In this document: positions 12,557 to 22,443 of the stretch, in pieces | Layout of the letters: every line of letters starts with the position of its first letter | Position numbering within the stretch: position 1 is the first letter of the stretch | Source of the DNA: Echiichthys vipera | Lineage: Eukaryota > Chordata > Actinopteri > Perciformes > Trachinidae | Length of the DNA: 64,000 nucleotides | Assembly (NCBI GenBank): GCA_963691815.1 | Contig: OY829659.1 | Span: 1,224,012-1,288,011 of the forward strand | Direction: 5' to 3' | Notes under the pieces: generated by a model | What the model was told of the DNA's origin: nothing | What the model saw: the letters and a program-made list of their open reading frames with translations, nothing else | Database searches by the model: none | Program-made: the position numbers and the translations under genes

Positions 12557-13099
12557 TCACACAGTCTGGAGGCCTCTTTCGTGGCCGTCTAGCTGTACCT
12601 TAATCTTGTGCAGTTCCTCAATCTCCTGGTGGTGACGCTCCGTCTTGTGGCGCACCAGAGAGCGATAGAAGTGAATGGTGAACACCACAAAAATCACCCC
12701 CACTGGAACCATGATGATGGTGGACGCCAGCGCAGCCTTCCAGCCGCTGTCCTGCGGGGGTGTCGTGGGCTTTGTCTTTTTGGACACGCTGGAGTCTACG
12801 GGCAGGAACTTGATCCAGCAGAGGAGCACCACCTCGGCTAAAAACAGCAGGATGCCCAGGGCCGTGGAGAAGCCCCACGCCAGCTCGATGTAGTAATGCA
12901 TGCGCTCGTGGGGCGACTCGCTGACGGAGTTGAGGTTGTGGATGTTACTGACGGCCTCCACGTTGGGCAGGATGCAGGTGCTGATCAGCAGGGCGAAGAG
13001 GTGCACCGCCACCAGCACGGTGGTGCACACGCTGAAGGCGATGAGGAGCACAGGGGGGTAACTGTACTGCATCTCCAGCTGCACCTCCACCATGGCCAC
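12557..13099 (-). CDS. orai2: orai2 coding exon 2 (TM1 end to C-terminus)
   Basis: This exon starts with V78 after the acceptor CGTAG and carries the selectivity-filter Glu82, TM2-TM4 and the STIM-binding coiled-coil, ending LQTV-stop (TAG at 12557... read on minus). The open frame seems to begin with GTG only because the true start lies in the upstream exon. Confidence 0.95.
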   Translation of the reverse strand: MAMVEVQLEMQYSYPPVLLIAFSVCTTVLVAVHLFALLISTCILPNVEAVSNIHNLNSVSESPHERMHYYIELAWGFSTALGILLFLAEVVLLCWIKFLPVDSSVSKKTKPTTPPQDSGWKAALASTIIMVPVGVIFVVFTIHFYRSLVRHKTERHHQEIEELHKIKVQLDGHERGLQTV

Positions 13100-14384
13100 C
13101 TACGACATGTTTACAGGGACATGAATAACCAGTTTACTTTATGTCCATGTTTACGTCACAACAGGATAGGGCTCACACCCAGATTCTGCACATGTAAACA
13201 AACTGCGTCATGTCTGATGCCCTGAGGTCATCTCAGACCTGATGTTAAACAACTCGTGACCTTGACATGTGGATTACACAACACAGGAAACAGGTGATAT
13301 TGCTGCAAAGAAGGAGTCTTTTAGGGCGTCCAGGGCTCTGCAAGTGAAAGCGCTGTTCATCTTTGTCAGGTTGTTTGGTCTTTGATAGATGGACTGACTT
13401 GGAACTGTCCTGTTTGAATCATCAGTATGAAAGATGAACAAATGTTTTATTAAATATCTGGTTCTAAAAAGTCAAAAAGGCCTCTACAAGCCCGTGGACG
13501 TAAAAACTAGGACTCCTACGGCTGATTTTCGGGAGAAACATCCACTCAAAGAGCTCAATACTGTCTTACTTGTGCCCCGAAAGGAAAAGTGGAAGGTAAA
13601 GATTACCCTTTAACCGGATAAAACATCCGGCAGTTTGAGTTCAGTGTCAGATCCTGGATCAGTGTTGGGTTAATTCTTCTGCTCTGATCCACATCTGTTC
13701 TCCATAGCAACATTGTAGCAACACTACTATGTAGTATTTAAAACCCAGGGTTGCTACAAACCTGTTTAACCCTGTTTTCTGTGACAACGTCACATTTTAC
13801 GCAGTAAAACAGTTGCAATCAAATGTCATAAACTCTTTGAAGGCTTTAAGGGCGCTCAGACGTGGACTGATGAAGGTTGTTTGCCATGAACCGAAGTGAT
13901 GATGCTTTCAGAAAATGAAATCCAGAAGATTAAACTATAATCGTTATTGTAGCTGTTCAGAAGCCACAGCCTGAGTCTTGAGAGCACAAACAGGAAGTTA
14001 AAATACAGCTCCTGCACGCAACTGTATTTCCCTGCAACACTTGGGTCGCTGTGGTCCATTATCTACGCAGGAAAGAAACTAAAGTATTTCTGTGGGATGA
14101 AATGTGAAGACAAGCGTCTTTGTGTTGCACTGAAGCCGGTACGACTGACTGACCATTGCGAAGCCGGAGAGCAGTGCAGAGGTCCTGCTGGAGGCCTTCA
14201 GCTTGGCCCGGCTCAGGTAGAGTTTCCTCCAGGACAGCGCCTGAACTGAGTGGTGGTTGGAGCTGACCAGCTCCAGGTAACTGCGTCGCACCCAGTCCCT
14301 GTAGTCCATCCCCCCGCCGTCCGGGCCCCGCTCTGAGACACCTGGGGCCGGGGAACCCATGGGCACGTTCAGCTCACTGCTCAT
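12557..14384 (-). CDS. orai2: orai2, calcium release-activated calcium channel subunit
   Basis: Orai proteins form the hexameric plasma-membrane pore opened by STIM proteins when ER calcium stores empty. Two coding exons, 14154-14384 and 12557-13099, join in phase 0 to give 257 aa (human ORAI2 is about 254). The N-terminus MSSELNVPMGSPAPG followed by MDYRDWVRRSYLELV identifies ORAI2 rather than ORAI1 or ORAI3. Visible features: basic pre-pore helix SWRKLYLSRAKLKASSR; TM1 with Arg67 (ORAI1 R91 equivalent) and selectivity-filter Glu82 in VAMVEVQL (ORAI1 E106); TM2 about 94-119 ending STCILP; TM3 WGFSTALGILLFLAEVVLLC; TM4 TIIMVPVGVIFVVFTIHFYR; and a C-terminal coiled-coil (EIEELHKIKVQLDGHERG) that docks STIM. 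The start ATG at 14382-14384 matches the family start. The intron splits TM1 between Met77 and Val78. Confidence 0.97.
14154..14384 (-). CDS. orai2: orai2 coding exon 1 (N-terminus and start of TM1)
   Basis: It encodes residues 1-77 and ends ...LLSGFAM with the donor GTCAGT. A GT-C donor is weaker than the GTAAG consensus, but the joined frame exactly restores the invariant FAMVAMVE motif. The bases just before the ATG (caccaggtgcaATG) suggest an acceptor shortly upstream. Confidence 0.95.
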
Positions 14385-15201
14385 TGCACCTGGTGGGTAG
14401 AAAGGGAAGAGATGGTCAAGTCCACACAAGGAACACAAAGCTACAATTATTATTCGTGCCTAAAGGTTAACATCTGCACGACATTAAATCCAAGAGCAGT
14501 CAGTGTTGGGATTCCTCTGACGCATCAATCACTGTTGCTTCATGTTAAACAATAACTCTCCCCTGTTAAGGGATAATAACAATATTGATTTCTTTTAATG
14601 AAACGCCTCAAAGTTAAAAATCATAAATACACCCAATAGCCTAAAAAGTCTACATTTGAATAAATATTCACTTGTAATCTTGCAGTTTGTGCTTTGCTCT
14701 CATTTTTTATTGTGCCAGAAAAGATTGCACACACACAGTATAGCGCTGTTTCAATGCTCGTTTCCATTTATATGAAATAAATATAACATTATATTCATGT
14801 ACATTCACAGATATGAAGCAGATGACACAAAAGATTAGACAATATCAAAAATAGGCAAAATATTTTTTTCTAAATGAAATGGACAATTAAACTAAATAAA
14901 AATGTACAAAGATTAAATAAATGTGCACATACTGAAGAAAAGAGACAAAATAAATATATATATCTAAGAATAGGATATAAGAAGAAATCTGTACTCTACA
15001 CACAGGACGTTTGAGTGCTGACATGTTCGTGCAAATCAGGTGCTTTTTGCATTTTCTTCATTTTTACCGTTTTATAATATCAAAGGTTACAACATTTTTA
15101 GGATTTATACATTTCTTTAATTATTATTTTCATTATTTTACAAAGCAATATGGTCTTTTATATTAAATTCTAACCAAATAGGTCTGTTCTAAGACATCAC
15201 C

Positions 15202-15652
15202 TATGATCATGAGATCTGGGACATGACCGAAAGAACGCGGTCGCGGGTACAAGCGTGTGAAATGTGTTTCCTCAGGAGGGGGGCTGGAGTCTCCCTTAGA
15301 GAGAGGGGGAGAAGTTCAGCATCCGTGAGGAACTCGGAGTAGAGCCGCTGCTCCTTTGCGTTGAAAGGAGCCAGTTGAGGTGGTTCAGGATCATCTGGTA
15401 AGGATGAACCCTGGGCGCCTCCCTAGGGAGGTGTTCCAGGCACGTCCAGCTGGGAGGAGGCCTCGGGGAAGACCCAGGACCAAGTGGAGAGATTAGATCT
15501 CCACACTGGCCTGGGAACGCCTCAGGATCCCCAAGTTAGAGCTGGTTAATGTGGCCCGGGAAAGGGAAGTTTGGGGTCCCCTGCTAAAGCTGCTGCCCCC
15601 GCGACCCAACCCCAGATAAGAGGTTGAAGATGAGTGAGTGAGTGAGACAGCG
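15202..15652 (+). mobile_element. LINE 3' end fragment, copy A
   Basis: In one plus-strand frame the remnant reads LPREVFQARPAGRRPRGRPR then TKWRD and, after a stop, ISTLAWERLRIPK, which is the C-terminal tail of a fish non-LTR retrotransposon ORF2. It ends with a degenerate GATAAG-like tail and a (TGAG)n tract. Related copies in the opposite orientation lie at 16351-16719 and 38510-38974. Confidence 0.75.
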
Positions 15653-16350
15653 AGGACAGAATGAAGCAAAGGGAGTTGAACCCACGATGTTCAGCACATT
15701 CTGCACAAGGACACCCAATAGAACTGTTTTTTAGTGTATTATCTTACATCCACTTCTGATGCTAATAAATATGACAGCTCATTTGGCATTCACTTCCTGC
15801 AGAAGAACCTCCACTTCCCAAATGTTTGTTTGTTTTTTACATTTGGAGTCCCGTGCTCGAACCTCTTTAGACTTTCCTTTCTTTGACATTCTTGACTTGA
15901 TTCTTTTAACTTTTCTTTTGCATTTCTGTATGTGGCTCTTTGCACACGGCCGTGCGGTCTCATGCCTTTACCGATGATAATTAGGCTGAACTGGCTTTCA
16001 GTTTATGAGAACAGTGGGATTCATCATTATAAGAACAGAGATTGAAGAACATCTGCGTTAATCCGACAGACTTTTCTTCAGAGCAAATCCAAGAAAAAAC
16101 CTAGTAAGGTATTAGTGAATGAGGCACATTTATTCCATACCTTTCACTCTTCTTCTTGTTAAATATACATTCTTTTGTTTAGGTTGAACTAGTTTATCTT
16201 TCTAGCACACCTTCCTTTAATAAGGCACTGACTAACATTCCCAGAGCTTGATCTCAGCGCTCGTCAATGAACAGATCATTATTTATTTAAGAGTAAGCAT
16301 CTTTCAAGGCACTTAAACCCCGAAAATTCCAGACTCTTGAAGCCTTTGTT

Positions 16351-16719
16351 CATCTCATCTCATCTTCAGCCTCTTATCCGGGGTCGCGTCTCGGGGGCAG
16401 CAGCTTTAGCAGGGGACCCTAAACTTCCCTTTCCCGGGCCACATTAACCAGCTCTAACTGGGGGATCCTGAGGCGTTCCCAGGCCAGTGTGGAGATCTAA
16501 TCTCTCCACCTGGTCCTGGGTCTTCCCCGAGGCCTCCTCCCAGCTGGACGTGCCTGGAACACCTCCCTAGGGAGGCGCCCAGGGTTCATCCTTACTAGAT
16601 GATCCTGAACCACCTCAACTGGCTCCTTTCAACACAAAGGAGCAGCGGCTCTACTCCGAGTTCCTCACGGATGGCTGAACTTCTCCCCCTCTCTCTAAGG
16701 GAGACTCCAGCCACCCGCC
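16351..16719 (-). mobile_element. LINE 3' end fragment, copy B (inverted to copy A)
   Basis: It is the reverse complement of copy A over about 365 bases (for example CTTCAGCCTCTTATCC at the start and GGGAGACTCCAGCC at the end), and closely similar. The two copies are separated by about 700 bases. Confidence 0.75.
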
Positions 16720-17973
16720 TTTGTTATCACATATAAAATTGTTGCTATAAAAGCAGAAAAAAAGGTTTAAAGAATTAATTTATGCCCACTACAATCAATG
16801 TATATTGTCAATGTGTTCATGTTAACATTGATTGCATGTTTTGATCACGCTTGCTAATTTCCAGAGTAATGGAGCAAAGGATCTTTTGTGGCAGAAAGGG
16901 AGCAAGTCCCTGCAGCAAAGCAGACTAGAGAAGCTGCTGTACCAAATATGTGATCCGCAATATGCACAAAAATGGATCTAATATGCTATCATCCATATAC
17001 TTTTGAGCACCACTTCACTGCACGTGTCTGCGAAGCTCTGACATGTCACCACTCCCTGCCTGCTCATCTCTACAGACCACAAAGTCTTTGACTGTGCAAA
17101 CACAAGCCACTGGTTCACTGAGTTTGTACAAATATGAAATATGTATTACATCCGCTGCCTGTCTGCTAACTGCAAAATAAGGGTAGAAATGTGGATTGTA
17201 CTTCCAACAGAGAGTTGAAAAATCCTGGTTAAATCAGCAACAAACCTGCAATCATGTCCTGTTGTCTGTAGCTTTGTTATTACTAAATGTAAATTTTAAT
17301 GTATCTTCTTTTTACCTTGTGCTTTAATGCATCTCACTGTACTCTGTTCAACTTCTGTTTACCTCGTTGCTTTAATCTCTTTTCCCCACACACAAAAAAG
17401 CCCTTCTGGGGACGGGTGTTGCAAATTAGCATCCACTATAAGCACTGATAATTGCATTGGATAGCTACTCTCGTTGTGTCTGTGTACACTGTATCTGCCC
17501 CTATCATATAAACCATACATAAATACGCAATTGTGCTTTAAAAAAACTTTAAAAACAAACACCTGTGTATGCAAATGACAAGGTTAAAGTGATGCCACAC
17601 ACACACACCGTCCTCCTGTGCTCCACTGATTCTGCAGTGACACTGTCTGCAGCAGATGTATATGTATATTTAGCAGCACACGTAAGTTAGAAGGATCCTT
17701 TTACAGAGTTTAGCTAACGGAAAGCTAGTTTCCTCTTTGTTATAACTAAGGAGAAAAACAATGCTAACATTAGTGTAAAACATGCACCAATGAGCGTGGA
17801 ATCATCTCCACTTGTCATGGGTAGAAACAGTAAGTTAGCAAAACATTAGTTAGAGACGAAGACTCCTGCAGCTAACGGCTAACTTAGTAAGCTAACTACT
17901 CAACATTATTTACAATCAGTTCCCGTCTTCTGTGCAATTACGACTACTTTATTATTTATTTGTTTTATCTTAC

Positions 17974-18200
17974 CTGTCGCTGAGGTGCCTTTTGAGTGAT
18001 GTTAAACTGTTAAACTCCAGTGAGGCGTCCTCTCTTCTCTGTGCAGGACAATAAATGAGCACTTGTCTGCTCCACTCCGGAGCGTGTTTTGGTGAATAAA
18101 CAACTTCCGCTCTTCTTACGATGACGTCACCAACGTCTTCGTTTAGCTCTCAACGGTCGCGTCACATTCGTTAACGTTCCTCCCTTTCGCCGCCATGTTT
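17974..18200 (-). promoter_or_regulatory. probable orai2 promoter and non-coding first exon
   Basis: On the minus strand GCGACAG/GTAAGAT at 17980-17971 is an excellent splice donor with no open frame before it, as expected for a 5' UTR exon. Upstream are a palindromic CRE (TGACGTCA at 18122-18129) and GCCGCCATGTT at 18189-18199, which matches a YY1 site. The region is richer in CpG than its surroundings. A housekeeping-type promoter serving orai2 is the simplest reading; a divergent transcript towards the plus strand cannot be excluded. Confidence 0.5.
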
Positions 18201-18625
18201 ACCGGTAAACCCCGGTGCTGGTGGTTCTTCCTCCCGGGCAGGTTAACTCACCGGGCATCCTATCGGGTTTCTCCGGGGTTTTTTTTTTCCGGGGCCGTTC
18301 GTCGTAGAGACCCGAGGCGGAAGGGAGGGGAATCAACGCCGTTAATGGGCTGCTTCCGGTTGGGCGTGTTGCTTTCAAAATAAAAGCACACAAGATTCAC
18401 GTTGTGGGGAGAAAAGTGTCAAATAAAATATGATTTCTGTATTTAAAGGTTGAATATGAATGAGCACAATACAGCTATCTAGTATCTCAAGATCATAATC
18501 GACAACAACAACAAAAAAAGCAGAAGTCCAGCAGTCGGGTTGCCAGGTTGGTCAGACCCAGCTGGAGCCTGTTTGAACTTTGAACCCTCCCCCTCCGGCT
18601 AGTACCGCAGAGGAGTTTCACTGAC
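18201..18625. other. promoter-distal flank, nothing identified
   Basis: A GC-rich stretch to about 18370 then ordinary sequence. No gene or recognisable repeat is seen. Confidence 0.4.
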
Positions 18626-18735
18626 AGTTACCATTAGCCGTTACCGTTAGCCGCTACCGTTAGCCGCTACCGTTAGCCGCTACCGTTAGCCGCTACCGTT
18701 AGCCGCTACCGTTAGCCGCTACCGTTAGCCGCTAC
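18626..18735. repeat. 13-base minisatellite
   Basis: About eight tandem copies of TACCGTTAGCCGC, the first ones degenerate (TTACCATTAGCCG). It lies about 450 bases upstream of the probable orai2 promoter. AT-rich sequence without features follows to 19580. Confidence 0.93.
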
Positions 18736-19580
18736 AGCTAAATAAACATGATAGTTAGCTTTCTGATCAAGGAGATTTAAAAAAAAAAAAATTAATTCAG
18801 ACTAAATATATATTTTTATATTTTTACTTTCATTTTGTACCCCTCAAAACGCCCCGTGAGTGTATAATTATTATTTTTTTTAAATCTTAATATTCAACCT
18901 TTAAATACGAGTGACTTGTACTTATTAATAATAAAAAGAATAAAAAATAAATTAGGAAAATGTAATAAAAATACGTTGATAATTCTAAAAACCATTTTAA
19001 CAAGATTGCCGGGTAGACCTTTCAATGGAATTCCGTTGCTAGGCGACACCCTGTGCCCTTGTTAACTTCCTGTCAGCGGATGTCATTCAAAAACACTGCA
19101 AGAGGAAACAAACGTGGACACATTTTCATTGTTTTGAATGTTTATGTTTACATCTTTGAAAAGGTCTTTATCTATCTTAGACTGTATTAAAAAGTCCTTC
19201 ATAGGTGCTGATTGGTGGGTGGCGGGGATATTACTCAATAAACTCTTTATCACCAATAAGATTAAGGAAGTACACGTTAAACTTTGACACAACATGTATC
19301 AAACAAATCTATATTTTTCCAGTTTCCTACATACTGAAAATAATTGTATTTTTTCCATAAATGTTTACGTTCTGCTTCTTTTTGGACTTGAGCGTCACAG
19401 GATGCATTTGGTAAAATGGACTGTAGTATCAGAAATGAATGCAGAAAAGTAATATTGTATTTTGAACATGAGGCATATAACACTGAATTTATGTTAACTT
19501 GGTAAATTGTATTTGCGCAGATGTAAGGTAACTAAAACTTTCCCCAACTTCAGATTTCTAGAATGATCTGCAGCAGAGGG

Positions 19581-19773
19581 GTCAAACTGATCCAGTGAAG
19601 AGTCGCTGTGGCTGCAGGTTTTCTTTCCAACCAAGCAAGAACACGCATGATCCAACAAATTGATTGTGTGAAGGCAGTTCAGGTGATTGAGTAGGTAGAC
19701 TCATGTGTGTTCTTGCTTGGTTGGAATGAAAACCTGCAGCCACAGCGGATCACCTTTACCGGATCACTTTGAC
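19581..19773. mobile_element. MITE-like palindromic element
   Basis: The ends are inverted repeats: GTCAAACTGATCC...GCTGTGGCTGCAGG at the left and CCTGCAGCCACAGC...GGATCACTTTGAC at the right, and inside them AACCAAGCAAGAACAC pairs with GTGTTCTTGCTTGGTT. The total is 193 bases with no coding capacity. A degraded relative lies at 6756-6911. Confidence 0.75.
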
Positions 19774-20126
19774 ACATGTGGTCTAAAGTCTCTCAAAATG
19801 GACTTATGGCTCTGGAAGACACCAAAGATGACCCCTGGCCCTGGCTCCAGCTCTGAATAACCAGTTACATCTTTACACTGCAGTTTTTACTCTGGCTGGC
19901 AGCAGGTCAGTGTTTCAAAGAGCTAACACGTTTAACTCAGCTGCAAAATACTATTTGAGGTGCAACTCAAATAGACACAGGCGGCGCGGCGTTTTCATGC
20001 AACCCTCCATTGCTGGACGGGTTGGTGTCCACTGATGAGTGGGGAGAGAACATCAAGAGTGCAGCTCTGAACGTCCAAAACGTCCTCAGGATATGGCCCG
20101 TCACGCTCCAGTACTCCTCATGATGA

Positions 20127-20154
20127 CAGCAGCAGCAGCAGCAGCAGCAGCAGC
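20127..20154. repeat. CAG/GCA trinucleotide run
   Basis: Nine uninterrupted CAG units in non-coding sequence between orai2 and usp28. Confidence 0.95.
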
Positions 20155-20529
20155 ACTGTTTACATCTGTATAAACAGAACAGTGAGAGTGTGCACGTGGA
20201 CTGTAGGATCATATCACTGCTACTTTTGCAAAAATGTAATCAAGGAAATGCTGCACTTGCCGCCACATTCCTCATATGATGGACTTGAGATGGAAAGAAA
20301 ACAGTGGCGTGTCCTGACACATTGGGGACAGCTGTAGACACGTCATCAGCCTGGGTCCTCACACAGTTCTGCAGCAGAGCTCTAATGGAGGACAGCTGAA
20401 TCCACCCAGCACGCTCTGACTCACCAGTATCAGTTAGTCTCAGTATAAATGCATCTGCTGGACATTATGGACAATGCTGCTATTATCATCTATCACCTCA
20501 GCTGTGCTTGTTTCTACTGTTCTGCTGTA

Positions 20530-20865
20530 TTAACCGCCATAACATATAAGTCATATTCACATTACTATAGATATTATTATAGTTACTGGAAGTGTCTCTG
20601 TCTCTGTCTTTGTCTCTCTCTGTCCATCTGTCCGTCTTGTCTCTCTCTCTCTCCTTCTCTCCCTCTCTCCGGTGCAGACAGATGTGCGTCCTCCACAGAG
20701 CTGGGTCTGTCTGACGTTCCTGTCTGTTATAGTGAAGGTTTTCGTCTCCACCGTACTCTACGGGGGAATTGTTGGGTCCATGTAAATCATAAATAAGTCA
20801 GAGAGTGTGGTCTTTACCTACTCTGTAAAGTGTCCTGAGATAAATATCTAAATTGAATTTAATTG
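20530..20865 (+). mobile_element. interspersed retroposon copy (same family as 9416-9745)
   Basis: CCGGTGCAGACAGATGTGCG, CCACAGAGCTGGGTCTGTCT, CACCGTACTCTACGGGGG and ACTCTGTAAAGTGTCCTGAG appear in order, matching the reverse complement of 9416-9745. An internal CT-rich tract (about 20588-20670) is part of the element. Confidence 0.65.
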
Positions 20866-21127
20866 AGGGCGACACAGTGTTGTGGTGGTCAGTACTTCGA
20901 GGGTTCGAATCCCTTCTGTGTGGAGACAACCAATCACACCTACGGGCAATTTAGTCATTAACCTAACACGTGCACGTCTTTGGACTGTGGCAGGAAACCG
21001 GAGAAAACCCACGCAGACACGGGGAGAACATGCAAACTCCACACAGAAGGGCCCCAGCCTGGATTCGAACCAAAAACCCTCTTGCTGTGAGGCGACAGTG
21101 CTATCCACCACTCCACCGTGTCGCCCT
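20866..21127 (-). mobile_element. tRNA-derived SINE with a second inverted head
   Basis: From about 20925 to 21127 this is a minus-strand copy of the SINE family that recurs at 29864, 35144, 40631, 44597 and 53033. The left end (20866-20925), however, repeats the tRNA-like head in plus orientation (GGGCGACACAGTGTTGTGG, B-box-like GGTTCGAATCC), so both ends carry inverted heads. Confidence 0.7.
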
Positions 21128-21226
21128 ACTAGATCTTTTTAGTACTTTTTTCTCATAACAGCTGGACACTCTAGTGTTTAAGTGAAGACAGTCAGTGACA
21201 GAAGAGTACGCAGAGGATTTGACACG

Positions 21227-21232
21227 TTTATT
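21227..21232 (-). terminator. candidate poly(A) signal of usp28
   Basis: AATAAACGTGTC on the minus strand, about 1.2 kb after the usp28 stop. Two other TTTATT hexamers on plus (about 21568 and 21824) are possible earlier sites. Confidence 0.5.
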
Positions 21233-22443
21233 GAGTTTCATCACAAGTGAAAGAGCATCGTGTTGCTCCATGTCGCTGATTCAGAGGATTCATTCATGAT
21301 AAAGCGTTGCATCTGGGACACCAGACAAAAAAGGATCCCGCTGTCCCATTCCCATGTCTTTCCCTGTTTAAAGGTTGTACAGAACGCTCTGCCGTTCATA
21401 TTTCTTATGCGTTATAGAACCACGGCTGTCTTTCTTTCTAGCTTCACCTACATGTCAAATTTCCTGTTTGGGAAAAATACAAAGTAATATAAAACATATA
21501 TTAAAAAAGCATTTGTGACTGTGCAGTACAAATCTAGTGTTTTTTTCTTCTAGCCCGGTATAAAGGACTTTATTGTGCGTTCACACTGCTGAGCAACACA
21601 ACAACAACAAATCCTACCGATCCAGCCACTTCCTGCTGAACTGCGTGACGACTGAATTTAAGGTTAACAAGTTTTTGCCGGCTGATAAAAAGTATTCAGA
21701 GTCTCAAGCTTCCCTCTTCTGCTAGTGGCACCTCGTTTGTTCAGGAGGTTGTTTGCGTGAACAATTGTCCGGCTGACGAGAAGATGGTTACGACTATATA
21801 AACCTACCAGTTGTCTACAGTTTTTATTAAAACATCAGAGCCACTGCGTCATACCAGAACTGACCATGACAGAAAGTAGCATGCTCTCTGGAGTGGGTAC
21901 CAAGACGACGTGGTGTCAGAGGCAGAGGGGATGAAACATGTTTTTAGATGTTAACTGATAGCTGACAGTTCTGCAGGTCATCGTGGGAGAATACAAATAT
22001 ATAAATACAGTGGGCTGCTACCATTTGGGTCTCTTTTGCAAACGCCTGCTGCTGTGTTAAGGCCATTATGAAGTGCTGTGAGTATGTTTTCAGCAGACTG
22101 GGTGCTGCTGGTGGTGGTGGGCAGGCAGAAGGCGTACATGGAAGAATACAGAGGATGTATTTTGATCATTTAGATGCTTTGGGGTTGAATTGTCCTGACA
22201 ACCCAGCCCCATCCTTTATCTACCCCTAAAGGCTGCTTACAGCTTGCTATGTTAAACCATCAAAAGGATGCATGCGTGTGCATTTCTAAACCAGCAGATG
22301 ACAATGAAAAACATAATTTGGCTTGTTGAAACCTAATGCTGTCTCCACCCCACAGTCTGTCAGCACAGAACGAGCTATCGGCCGAGTTGCCTGCAGGTCC
22401 GACGCACGGCTCAGGGAGTTTGTCGGGGGGTTCACTCTGGGCT
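21233..22443 (-). other. probable usp28 3' UTR
   Basis: Directly follows the usp28 stop codon and contains no recognisable repeat or coding exon. Confidence 0.5.

Larger units (their letters stand above)
14385..17973 (-). other. orai2 intron 1 (before the coding exons)
   Basis: No coding exon is seen. The interval holds an inverted pair of LINE 3' ends (15202-15652 and 16351-16719) and otherwise AT-rich unique sequence. Its assignment as an intron depends on the inferred non-coding first exon ending at 17974. Confidence 0.55.

Noticed and set aside
12608..13225. Plus-strand open frames over the orai2 exon
   Set aside because: Antisense shadows of the strongly conserved orai2 coding sequence.
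18195..18380. 62-codon plus-strand frame with an ideal Kozak context
   Set aside because: The ATG coincides with a YY1-like promoter motif, the predicted peptide has no family features, and no downstream exon is seen.
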